Shown: positions 27,015-34,541 of the stretch, piece after piece | How positions within the stretch are numbered: the first letter of the stretch is position 1 | Layout of the letters: each line of letters opens with the position of its first letter | Assembly: GCF_006064855.1 (NCBI RefSeq) | Contig: NZ_CP040753.1 | Coordinates: forward strand, 3,026,501-3,090,500 | Length of the DNA: 64,000 nucleotides | Direction of reading: 5' to 3' | Source of the DNA: Sulfitobacter sp. BSw21498 | GTDB lineage: Bacteria; Pseudomonadota; Alphaproteobacteria; Rhodobacterales; Rhodobacteraceae | Position numbers and translations under genes: made by a program | Notes under the pieces: generated by a model | Databases searched by the model: none | The model's input: the letters and a program-made list of their open reading frames with translations, nothing else | What the model was told of the DNA's origin: nothing

Positions 27015-28700
27015 CTATCCTAGCAAGCGGCGCGAGATGACCTGCGCCTGGATTTCTGCGGCACCTTCAAAGATATTGAGGATACGGGCATCACAGAGGA
27101 CGCGGCTGATCTTATACTCCAGCGCAAAGCCGTTGCCGCCGTGAATTTGCAGACCGTTGTCGGCCGCGGCCCAGGCGACACGTGCGCCTAGCAGCTTGGC
27201 CATGCCCGCTTCGACATCACAGCGACGACCTTCATCTTTCTCGAAGGCAGAGAAATAAGTGAGCTGACGCGCGATCATAATCTCGACCGCCATCATCGCA
27301 AGTTTAGAAGACACACGAGGGAAGTTGATCAGGGATTTTCCAAATTGCTTGCGGTCGATCGCGTATTGCATGGAAATGTCGAGCGCGGATTGTGCAACCC
27401 CAATGGCGCGCGCGGCCGTCTGGATACGCGCGCTTTCAAAGGTTTCCATTAGCTGTTTAAAGCCTTTGCCCTCTTCGCCACCCAACAGATTTTCACCTTT
27501 GACATGGAAACCATCGAAGGCGAGCTCGTATTCTTTCATACCGCGATAGCCAAGCACTTCGATTTCGCCGCCGGTCATGCCTTCGGACGGGAAGGGGTTT
27601 TCATCATCACCTGGCGTTTTTTCGGCCAAGAACATCGATAATCCTTTGTAATTTGACGTCTGGGGATCGGTCCGTGCTAAAAGAGTCATGACATGGGTGC
27701 GCGCTGCATGCGTGATCCATGTTTTGTTACCAGTCACCTTATAGTCGTCGCCGTCCTTCACTGCGCGGGTGCGCAGGGAGCCAAGATCAGAACCGGTATT
27801 CGGCTCTGTAAATACGGCCGTGGGCAGGGTCTCAGCGCTCGCAATCCGAGGAAGCCACTTTTCTTTCTGAGCATCTGTTCCGCCCGCAATGATCAGCTCC
27901 GCTGCGATTTCCGAGCGTGTCCCCAGAGACCCAACACCGATATAGCCGCGCGATAATTCTTCGGAGACGACACACATAGAGGCTTTGGACAGTCCAAAGC
28001 CGCCGTATTTCTCGGGAATTGTCAGGCCGAAAACGCCCATTTCTGCCAACTCATTGATGATCTCAATCGGGATCAGCTCGTCCTTGAGGTGCCATTCGTG
28101 GGCGAAGGGCTCGACTTTTTCAACAGCGTAGCGGCGGAACTGCTCGCGGATCATCTCAAGCTCTTCATCGAGGCCGGACCGACCCACGGTGATGTTAGCG
28201 GATTGCTCTTGCATCAGTTCAACAAGACGTGTGCGTGCGGCTTGCGTATTGCCCTGCTTTTGCAATGCAGTGATGCCAGCGTTCGTGAATGCGGTCTGAT
28301 CCTCGGCTGCTACGCCGAGATCGTGCAGGCGCAGGATTTCACCTTGGTTCATCTGAATGCCGCCGGTCATCTGGCACAGATATTCACCGAAGGCGATTTG
28401 ATGGATCAGCTGTTCAGTTTCGGAAAAGTTTCCTTCGGCCTGAAGTTTTTCTGCCCACAGCTGCATCTGGTGAAGAGACTGCGCATAGGTGGCAAGCCAA
28501 GCAAGCCCATGCGCCGCTGTCTGATTTTCCTCGACAAGTGCGTTTGCCACTTTTCCATCTTGCGATACGATCGCGCGTACCGCGGTTTTCGCTGCATCTA
28601 ATAGGCGATCCACGGGAGCCAGTGTTGATTTGGTGATCGCGAGCAAGTCTTCGATCACAACGTCGGTGCCAGCAATCACGTCTTGTCCATCATGTGCCAT
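27015..28700 (-). CDS. mcd: Methylsuccinyl-CoA dehydrogenase (ethylmalonyl-CoA pathway)
   Basis: A 561-residue flavoprotein of the acyl-CoA dehydrogenase superfamily. Residues about 190-561 are a standard ACAD domain, with TEPNTGSDLGS, KTWITHAARTHV, GLQIHGGNGFA and the C-terminal NIFEGAAEIQ that holds the catalytic glutamate. The distinguishing feature is an N-terminal extension of about 170 residues including TAAHGLAWLATYAQSL. A similar extension is characteristic of (2S)-methylsuccinyl-CoA dehydrogenase of Rhodobacter, which oxidises methylsuccinyl-CoA to mesaconyl-CoA with electrons passing to ETF. A generic ACAD would be about 380 residues. The ATG at 28700 has GGGAG eight bases upstream. 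It is divergent from the TauE gene. Confidence 0.83.
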   Translation of the reverse strand: MAHDGQDVIAGTDVVIEDLLAITKSTLAPVDRLLDAAKTAVRAIVSQDGKVANALVEENQTAAHGLAWLATYAQSLHQMQLWAEKLQAEGNFSETEQLIHQIAFGEYLCQMTGGIQMNQGEILRLHDLGVAAEDQTAFTNAGITALQKQGNTQAARTRLVELMQEQSANITVGRSGLDEELEMIREQFRRYAVEKVEPFAHEWHLKDELIPIEIINELAEMGVFGLTIPEKYGGFGLSKASMCVVSEELSRGYIGVGSLGTRSEIAAELIIAGGTDAQKEKWLPRIASAETLPTAVFTEPNTGSDLGSLRTRAVKDGDDYKVTGNKTWITHAARTHVMTLLARTDPQTSNYKGLSMFLAEKTPGDDENPFPSEGMTGGEIEVLGYRGMKEYELAFDGFHVKGENLLGGEEGKGFKQLMETFESARIQTAARAIGVAQSALDISMQYAIDRKQFGKSLINFPRVSSKLAMMAVEIMIARQLTYFSAFEKDEGRRCDVEAGMAKLLGARVAWAAADNGLQIHGGNGFALEYKISRVLCDARILNIFEGAAEIQAQVISRRLLG

Positions 28701-28846
28701 CTGTAAGCTCCCTTAGTTGGTTAAAGACGACATAAACCTTTCGCAGGTGCAGCACAATAAAGATACGTTTCAGTGCGGCAATTTGGTTTAAAATTACGTA
28801 GATGATTTCGCGTGCGCCTATTGTTAAACTTGGTATGAACAGGCCC

Positions 28847-29614
28847 ATGGACATGTTTTTTACCTTAATGACACCGGGAGAATGGGCATTTGCCTTCGGG
28901 GTCGGACTTGTAGCTGGGTTTATTAAGGGGGTGGTGGGCTTCGCGATGCCCTTGGTGCTCATATCTGGGCTCACAATGTTTCAATCGCCCGAGCTCGCGC
29001 TTGCCGGGCTGATCTTTCCAACGGTAGTCACGAACATGTTTCAGGCCTTACGGCAGGGTGTAGCCGCTGCGTGGCGCAGCGTAAAAATGTTTAAAGTTTT
29101 CCTAATCGCCGGAGGGGTAGCACTTTGTCTGTCTGCCCAGACAGTGCGGTTCCTCGCCGCTGATACGATGATGTTGGTGATTGGTGTGCCGATAACGCTG
29201 TTTGCTTTGTGGCAGGTCACGGGACGAAGTTTTACCCTAACGCATAGATCCACGAAATTAGAGGCCGCCATCGGGATGTTCGCTGGTGCCATCGGCGGAG
29301 TTTCAGCCGTTTGGGGGCCGCCGACGGTTGCCTACCTTACCGCGCTTGGAACGCCCAAACATGATCAGATGCGTGTACAAGGCGTCATCTATGGGTTGGG
29401 CGCTATATTATTGCTGATTTCGCACTTTGGATCGGGCGTACTGCGCGCGGAAACCGTGCCTTTTTCGGCCGTTATGATCGTGCCATCGTTGATCGGTATG
29501 TGGCTAGGTAGCCTGGTGATGGACAAGATTGACCAAGCGTCTTTTAAAAAAACGACGCTGGTCATCCTGTTAATTGCGGGCGCAAATTTGGTCCGCCGCG
29601 GTGTATTTGGCTAG
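28847..29614 (+). CDS. TauE/SafE-family permease
   Basis: A protein of about 255 residues with seven or eight hydrophobic helices and the two internal repeats of the TauE/SafE family: GVGLVAGFIKGVVGFAMPLV in the first half, GMFAGAIGGVSAVWGPPTVAYL in the second. Family members export sulfite, sulfoacetate or other small anions; the substrate here is unknown. Several in-frame ATG codons exist (28802, 28835, 28847, 28853), none with a clear ribosome site; 28847 gives the usual N-terminus just before the first helix. It ends three bases before the convergent XRE gene. Confidence 0.82.
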   Translation: MDMFFTLMTPGEWAFAFGVGLVAGFIKGVVGFAMPLVLISGLTMFQSPELALAGLIFPTVVTNMFQALRQGVAAAWRSVKMFKVFLIAGGVALCLSAQTVRFLAADTMMLVIGVPITLFALWQVTGRSFTLTHRSTKLEAAIGMFAGAIGGVSAVWGPPTVAYLTALGTPKHDQMRVQGVIYGLGAILLLISHFGSGVLRAETVPFSAVMIVPSLIGMWLGSLVMDKIDQASFKKTTLVILLIAGANLVRRGVFG

Positions 29615-29617
29615 CGC

Positions 29618-29977
29618 CTAACTTTGCCGCGCGACGGTTAATCCTGACACATCTTCGATAAATGTCACGATGCGTGTTTTAAGCGCGTCGTCATTTATCG
29701 CGGCCAAAGCGCTGACGATCTCGATGCTGGGGTCGGCCTTGGGGGCGTCGTTTGTGGCGTCATGCAGCCCTTCGAAGAAATAGGCGGGGGCCACGTCTAG
29801 AATTTGAGACAATTCAAATAGACGGCTGGCAGCGACACGGTTTGAGCCAATTTCGTATTTCTGGATTTGCTGAAAGGATAAATTTAACCGTTTGGCCACA
29901 TCGGTTTGAGAAAAACGACGCAGCGTACGAATCTGTTTTAGTTTCTTGCCGACGTGGATGTCTACGGGATGCGACAT
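29618..29977 (-). CDS. XRE-family transcriptional regulator
   Basis: A 119-residue regulator. Residues about 8-65 form a Cro/CI-type helix-turn-helix (LKQIRTLRRFSQTDVAKRL then FQQIQKYEIGSNRVAASRLF). A short C-terminal region follows with acidic and helical character but no recognisable ligand domain. This type is widespread in Rhodobacterales. The ATG at 29977 has GGAGG eight bases upstream. It is divergent from the LysR-like gene across a 151-base AT-rich region. Confidence 0.85.
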   Translation of the reverse strand: MSHPVDIHVGKKLKQIRTLRRFSQTDVAKRLNLSFQQIQKYEIGSNRVAASRLFELSQILDVAPAYFFEGLHDATNDAPKADPSIEIVSALAAINDDALKTRIVTFIEDVSGLTVARQS

Positions 29978-30077
29978 TCTGATACCTCCGGTTGTTGTTG
30001 TAGTTAGTCATCCTCAAATCTCTCTTTCCGATCAATTGGATAGATTTATTCAATTTGTGGTTACAAAATGTCCACTG

Positions 30078-30112
30078 ATGTATTATCAATAACTCCTTAA
30101 TGTATTATTAAT
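30078..30112 (+). repeat. 13-base direct repeats upstream of the LysR-like gene
   Basis: ATGTATTATCAAT (30078-30090) and ATGTATTATTAAT (30100-30112) differ at one position and start exactly 22 bases apart, two helical turns, placing them on the same DNA face. They lie 17-51 bases before the ATG at 30129 in the AT-rich gap between two divergent regulator genes, so they look like paired operator sites. Confidence 0.55.
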
Positions 30113-30128
30113 TTACCATCGGTGGCCA

Positions 30129-31028
30129 ATGAATAGTGTCGATAACACAGGACTAGGTGAAACCGAAGCGGAGAGAATCCCGCCGTTACTATATGAAATG
30201 GTTAGATCTTTTATCGTTCTCGCGGACACTCTCAATCTTAGTCAAGCTGTGCGCCTGTTGGGAAGTACGAGGCAGACAGTACGGCGCCATATTGCCCAAA
30301 TTGAGGACTATCTGGATGCCCCGTTGTTCGATGTCGACGAGCGCCGATATCGTCTAACCCAGCGTGGTGAGGAAGCCTTACCAGAAGCGCGAGAGTTTCT
30401 CGCGCGCGGTAAGGTGTGGATTGGCGGCAATACTAGAAGCTCCGGCGGCCTGTTGCGACTGTCGCACGAAACGCCAAATGGTTGGAACTTCTATCAGCAG
30501 CAGCGGCCCTTAACGCAGATTTGGGATGGCGAGTCGCCGATGATAAAGGAAGCATTCGTAGCCTGGGTGAGTAGCGAAGGGCGGTTAGAGCACGAGAATT
30601 TCCAGAAAATTCGTCCTTATGTTCTGGTGTATCGCGACACTCCGAGCGGGTGGATCTGCATCGAGGTGGGTCAGGAATCATTTTATACAAATTGGTGGGG
30701 TTGGGAGAATGCGCGTAGTAGCATCGGACGGCTTCTGGCGAATTTTCCCGGCGGGCCCGAGTTCGAGGCGATGCTGGATTTTCCCTTTCGGGAGGTGCAG
30801 GCTAACGGCGGGGTACGCTTGGACGAGATCGTAACGCAAATACCGCGCGACACAGCTAGCGGAGAACTTATCCCGCTGGCGTATAAGAGACTTTTAATGG
30901 CGAGCCGGTTTCCTGACGGTAGTTTAGCCTTGATCTCAGCAGTAGATAGATCGCGCCATGTGACCATCTCCGGTCTAGATCAGGCCGCAATGTCGGGCAT
31001 GCCCGACGACGCCATAGTGCGCTTCTAG
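30129..31028 (+). CDS. LysR-like HTH protein with unfamiliar C-terminal domain
   Basis: The protein has 299 residues. Residues about 20-85 form a LysR-type winged helix (FIVLADTLNLSQAVRLLGSTRQTVRRHI, then DAPLFDVDERRYRLTQRGEEAL). Instead of the periplasmic-binding-like LysR effector domain, the rest is a tryptophan-rich region (GWICIEVGQESFYTNWWGWENARSS) and then LAYKRLLMASRFPDGSLALISAVDRSRHVTISG, which looks like an alternating beta/helix ligand fold I cannot name. It is probably a transcription factor of a Roseobacter-type subfamily. No strong ribosome site precedes ATG 30129. It is followed after 78 bases by an unknown gene likely under its control. Confidence 0.72.
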   Translation: MNSVDNTGLGETEAERIPPLLYEMVRSFIVLADTLNLSQAVRLLGSTRQTVRRHIAQIEDYLDAPLFDVDERRYRLTQRGEEALPEAREFLARGKVWIGGNTRSSGGLLRLSHETPNGWNFYQQQRPLTQIWDGESPMIKEAFVAWVSSEGRLEHENFQKIRPYVLVYRDTPSGWICIEVGQESFYTNWWGWENARSSIGRLLANFPGGPEFEAMLDFPFREVQANGGVRLDEIVTQIPRDTASGELIPLAYKRLLMASRFPDGSLALISAVDRSRHVTISGLDQAAMSGMPDDAIVRF

Positions 31029-31076
31029 TCGTCTACCTAAAATTCGAAGCTAACTTTTGTCAAATAGGCTACCCTT

Positions 31077-31092
31077 TGGTGGAATTTCACCA
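31077..31092 (+). promoter_or_regulatory. Inverted repeat overlapping the ribosome site region of the 31107 gene
   Basis: TGGTG (31077-31081) and CACCA (31088-31092) flank GAATTT, immediately before the GAGGAG ribosome site. It could be an operator or an RNA hairpin affecting translation. The symmetry is short and could be chance. Confidence 0.35.
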
Positions 31093-31106
31093 GAGGAGAG
31101 TTCAGT

Positions 31107-31823
31107 ATGACGTTGTTGAGTTTTCAGAGCGGCGAACGTTTTATCGCCAGCAGTTCGGAGATCCTGCGCAAAGCTGGGATCACGTTAACGTTCGGTTATG
31201 ACTTTAGGGACTATAAGGAACTATTGCAGGACGCGCGACCGGATCATTTAATTGGGCTGCCTTTTGACCCGGTCACGAATGTCCTGAACGAGAATAACGC
31301 CTTTTGGATCGTTGGGCGGAATTCAAAAGGTGAAGTTATGCATACGCAGGCCATGCGTATGTTGGAGTTGAACGGAGCAAAACTGGCCGAGTACCTGCGC
31401 CGGTCATTCGTAGAATTTCCACCTCCGGGCGTTGATATCGATTTCCACCGCTCGCGGTATCGCGCGGGGCCGGGGGCGCACCGCATCGCTGGCGACGTGT
31501 GCTATCATGGCGAGTTTTGGGTGGGTGCAACACCGCGTGAGTTTAAAACCGCCGGCCTATCATCGCTATTGGGGCGCTATGCCTTCTGGCAGGCAATGCA
31601 GCATTGGGATCCAGACCACGTCATTGCCTTCATGACAAACGCAGTTGTTTATAAGGGGTTCCCAGCACGTCATGGCTATATGCATACCGAGCCCGGCACG
31701 TTGCGGTGGTTCATTAATGGTCAAGATGCGCCCGTAGAAGGCTTTATGGCGTATATGGAGCGCGAGGATCTACGGTTTATTCTCGATATGCCGCTGTCAG
31801 ACCGTTCGTCGAAGGCGGCGTAG
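31107..31823 (+). CDS. Unknown 238-residue protein paired with the LysR-like regulator
   Basis: A soluble protein without a signal peptide. I do not recognise a named family. Its middle (WIVGRNSKGEVMHTQAMRML) and C-terminal part (GLSSLLGRYAFWQAMQHWDPDHVIAFMTN, read in parts, then GFPARHGYMHTEPGTLRW) have the rhythm of an acyltransferase of the GNAT type: a strand, an extended helix, then a conserved substrate-facing strand. That is inference only. A strong GAGGAG ribosome site precedes the ATG. It is co-oriented with and probably co-regulated by the LysR-like gene upstream. It ends before a hairpin whose U-run serves the opposite strand. Confidence 0.68.
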   Translation: MTLLSFQSGERFIASSSEILRKAGITLTFGYDFRDYKELLQDARPDHLIGLPFDPVTNVLNENNAFWIVGRNSKGEVMHTQAMRMLELNGAKLAEYLRRSFVEFPPPGVDIDFHRSRYRAGPGAHRIAGDVCYHGEFWVGATPREFKTAGLSSLLGRYAFWQAMQHWDPDHVIAFMTNAVVYKGFPARHGYMHTEPGTLRWFINGQDAPVEGFMAYMEREDLRFILDMPLSDRSSKAA

Positions 31824-31831
31824 GGGGCGCT

Positions 31832-31863
31832 AAAAAAAAGAGCCGCGCTTTTCGCGCGGCTCT
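31832..31863 (-). terminator. Rho-independent terminator of pckA
   Basis: AGAGCCGCGC (31839-31848) pairs perfectly with GCGCGGCTCT (31854-31863). On the minus strand the stem is followed by eight uridines, eight bases past the pckA stop. On the plus strand no U-run follows, so it acts mainly on pckA. Confidence 0.9.
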
Positions 31864-31870
31864 GATAGGA

Positions 31871-33469
31871 TCAGCCGATTGAGGCGGCTTTCACGTCGTC
31901 GTCGATATAGGGGAGGTATTGTTCGAAGTTCTCCGCGAACATCTTGACCAGTTTGGCCGCCTGACGATCGTAGGAAGCAGGATTGTCCCAAGTTCTGCGC
32001 GGGTCCAGAAGGATGTCCGCAACCCCCGTCACCGCGACCGGAACGTCAAAGCCGAAGTTCGGGTCTTTGCGGTATTCAACGCCTGCGAGTGATCCTTCCA
32101 GCGCCGCGGTTAGCAGCGCGCGGGTGGCCTTGATCGGCATGCGGCTACCGGTGCCATAAGCGCCGCCGGTCCAGCCCGTGTTCACTAGCCAGCACGTGGC
32201 ACCATGCGTTGCAATTTTCTCGCGCAGGAGGTTCCCGTAAACTTCAGGGCGACGTGGCATGAAAGGCGCACCGAAACAGGTCGAGAATGTAGGCTCGGGT
32301 TCGGTTACGCCACGCTCAGTGCCTGCTACCTTGGATGTGAAGCCCGACAGGAAGTGGTACATCGCCTGCGCAGGTGTCAAACGCGCGATGGGAGGGAGCA
32401 CACCGAACGCATCGCAGGTTAACATGATGATATTTTTGGGGTGACCGCCGGTCGCTTTGGCGGATGCGTTCGAGATATAGTGCAGCGGGTAGGCGCAACG
32501 CATGTTAGCGGTCAGGCTATCGTCATCGAAATCAAGCTCTTTGGTTTCTTGGTCAAAGATCATATTCTCGATGACGGTACCGAACTTTTCAGTCGTCGCG
32601 TAAATCTCGGGTTCGGCTTCGCTGCTCAGGTTGATCGTCTTCGCATAGCATCCGCCTTCAAAGTTGAAGGTGCCATTGTCCGACCAACCATGTTCGTCAT
32701 CGCCAATAAGCGTGCGGCCGGGGTCAGCGGACAAGGTAGTCTTGCCTGTACCCGACAGGCCGAAGAACACGGCGGTATCGACGGGGTTGCCGGTGGCATG
32801 GTTGGCCGAGCAGTGCATCGGCATGATGCCTTTCTCCGGCAGCAGATAGTTCAGCAGGGTGAACACCGATTTCTTGTTCTCACCTGCATACTCGGTCCCG
32901 CCAATAAGGATCATCTTCTTGTCAAAGTTCATCGCGATAACCGTTTCCGAACGGCAGTCATGCTTTGCCGGATCGGCAGAGAAGCTGGGGCAATTGATTA
33001 CGGTGAAATCTGCAATGAAGCTGTCCAGAGCGTCACGATCCGGACGGCGAAGCATGTGGCGAATAAACAAGCCATGCCAAGCAAGTTCGGTCACCATGCG
33101 CACGTTGATTGCGTGTTTGGGGTCGGCACCGCCGACGAGATCCTGAACGAAGTAGTCTCGACCCTGCATGTGAGCGAGCATATCTTGATGCAACGCGTCA
33201 AACCCTTCGGGGGACATCGCCGCATTGTTTTCCCACCAGATTTTGTCAGCGACGCTATCAGTTTTCACGACATGTTTGTCTTTGGGAGAGCGGCCGGTAA
33301 ACTTACCCGTTGTGACCAGAAACGCACCGCCTTTGCCCAAGGTGCCTTCATCGCGCTTGAGCGCGGCCTCTACCAGGGCGGGCTCGATCATGTTGTAATA
33401 GACATCACCCAGCCCGCTAATGCCTTGGTCTTCGAGGCGGAATTGCGGATTTACGCGGCCTAACGTCAT
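31871..33469 (-). CDS. pckA: Phosphoenolpyruvate carboxykinase (ATP)
   Basis: A 532-residue ATP-dependent enzyme that converts oxaloacetate to PEP in gluconeogenesis. The kinase P-loop [13 protein letters not shown], the [22 protein letters not shown] region and [14 protein letters not shown] are all in place, and [11 protein letters not shown] near the C-terminus is a further family motif. The ATG at 33469 has AGGAG about seven bases upstream. It is divergent from chvI over a 362-base region, as in several alphaproteobacteria where ChvI affects pckA. A strong terminator follows. Confidence 0.97.
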   Translation of the reverse strand: MTLGRVNPQFRLEDQGISGLGDVYYNMIEPALVEAALKRDEGTLGKGGAFLVTTGKFTGRSPKDKHVVKTDSVADKIWWENNAAMSPEGFDALHQDMLAHMQGRDYFVQDLVGGADPKHAINVRMVTELAWHGLFIRHMLRRPDRDALDSFIADFTVINCPSFSADPAKHDCRSETVIAMNFDKKMILIGGTEYAGENKKSVFTLLNYLLPEKGIMPMHCSANHATGNPVDTAVFFGLSGTGKTTLSADPGRTLIGDDEHGWSDNGTFNFEGGCYAKTINLSSEAEPEIYATTEKFGTVIENMIFDQETKELDFDDDSLTANMRCAYPLHYISNASAKATGGHPKNIIMLTCDAFGVLPPIARLTPAQAMYHFLSGFTSKVAGTERGVTEPEPTFSTCFGAPFMPRRPEVYGNLLREKIATHGATCWLVNTGWTGGAYGTGSRMPIKATRALLTAALEGSLAGVEYRKDPNFGFDVPVAVTGVADILLDPRRTWDNPASYDRQAAKLVKMFAENFEQYLPYIDDDVKAASIG

Positions 33470-33660
33470 GTGATGTCTCCTGTAGCTGCATCAAAAAGAT
33501 GCCAATTCTTGCACTAATGGCTCGACCCTTTGGGGCCGTAACTGCCTCTTAGCACGTTGATTTACGTTATGAACAGGTAGGTTTCTCTCAGTTAGCGCCA
33601 TCATCCAACTGTTTGCGGAAACTCTTCTTAATCCGACGTAAAGGCTTGCCGAATAACATA

Positions 33661-33672
33661 GGGGTTAACCCC
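33661..33672. promoter_or_regulatory. Perfect 12-base palindrome GGGGTTAACCCC
   Basis: A dyad in the pckA/chvI gap, 37 bases upstream of the sigma-54-like element. It may be a binding site for a dimeric regulator. I do not recognise it as a known operator. Confidence 0.45.
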
Positions 33673-33708
33673 GTAAGTGCGGCAATTTAGCCATTTCTTA
33701 ACAAATTG

Positions 33709-33724
33709 TGGCACGATTAAGGCT
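33709..33724 (+). promoter_or_regulatory. Sigma-54-like promoter element upstream of chvI
   Basis: TGGCACG at 33709-33715 is a perfect -24 element, and AGGCT at 33720-33724 places the invariant GC of the -12 element at the correct distance, although the -12 consensus TTGCA is only partly matched. Transcription would start about 97 bases before the chvI ATG. Confidence 0.4.
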
Positions 33725-33831
33725 AAGATGAGGAGCGATTCTCAGTTTCCGATTGATTCGGTCGCGTAAATTGATGATCAGTAGAAGAAAAAAATATTTA
33801 GCAGTTGAGCAGAATATAAAGGGAACAGGCA

Positions 33832-34533
33832 ATGTCAAGAATTGCATTGGTGGACGACGATAGGAATATCCTGACGTCGGTTTCTATGACTTTGGAAGCC
33901 GAAGGTTTCGAGGTCGAAACCTATAATGACGGTCAGGCCGCGTTGGACGCATTCAATAAAAAGCTGCCCGATATGGCGGTGCTGGATATCAAAATGCCTC
34001 GTATGGACGGGATGGATCTGTTGCAAAGGCTGCGGCAAAAAACCGCGATGCCCGTGATCTTCCTGACGTCCAAAGACGATGAAATCGATGAAGTGCTTGG
34101 CCTGCGTATGGGGGCCGACGATTATGTCAAAAAGCCCTTCAGTCAACGCCTTTTAGTCGAGCGTATCCGTGCGTTGTTGCGTCGCCAAGATGCTGTTGAA
34201 ACGAACGAAGTCGGCGACACTGAAGAAACCAAAGTGATCGAGCGTGGTGACCTTCGGATGGACCCGCTGCGCCATGCTGTCAGTTGGAAGGGCAAGGATG
34301 TCTCGCTGACTGTAACCGAATTTCTGCTATTGCAGGCTTTGGCCCAACGTCCTGGTTTCGTGAAATCGCGCGACCAGCTGATGGATGTTGCGTACGATGA
34401 CCAAGTGTATGTCGACGATCGTACCATCGATAGCCATATCAAACGCTTGCGCAAAAAGATGCGGTCAGCGGACGAGGAGTTTTCCGCGATCGAAACGCTG
34501 TATGGCATCGGTTACAGATACAACGAAGAGTGA
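33832..34533 (+). CDS. chvI: Two-component response regulator ChvI
   Basis: A 233-residue OmpR-type regulator. The receiver domain has acidic pocket residues D8-D10 and phosphoacceptor aspartate 52 in [11 protein letters not shown], with lysine in KKPF. A C-terminal winged helix ([35 protein letters not shown]) binds DNA. ChvI of alphaproteobacteria responds to acid or envelope stress sensed by ChvG. It is the first gene of an operon with chvG, hprK, rapZ, EIIA and ptsH. Confidence 0.94.
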   Translation: MSRIALVDDDRNILTSVSMTLEAEGFEVETYNDGQAALDAFNKKLPDMAVLDIKMPRMDGMDLLQRLRQKTAMPVIFLTSKDDEIDEVLGLRMGADDYVKKPFSQRLLVERIRALLRRQDAVETNEVGDTEETKVIERGDLRMDPLRHAVSWKGKDVSLTVTEFLLLQALAQRPGFVKSRDQLMDVAYDDQVYVDDRTIDSHIKRLRKKMRSADEEFSAIETLYGIGYRYNEE

Positions 34534-34541
34534 TCTGAGCC

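Larger units (their letters stand above)
33470..33831. promoter_or_regulatory. Divergent control region between pckA and chvI
   Basis: A 362-base gap with no credible coding frame. It holds a small GCATC/GATGC hairpin near pckA (33488-33502, five-A loop), a perfect palindrome GGGGTTAACCCC (33661-33672), a sigma-54-like element (33709-33724), and an A-rich stretch before chvI (33784-33793). The ribosome site AAGGGAA precedes chvI. Promoters for both genes must lie here. Confidence 0.6.

Noticed and set aside
33488..33502. GCATC-AAAAA-GATGC hairpin as a terminator or riboswitch in front of pckA
   Set aside because: A five-base stem is too short for either call and it lies in the 5' leader; it is only mentioned in the control-region entry.
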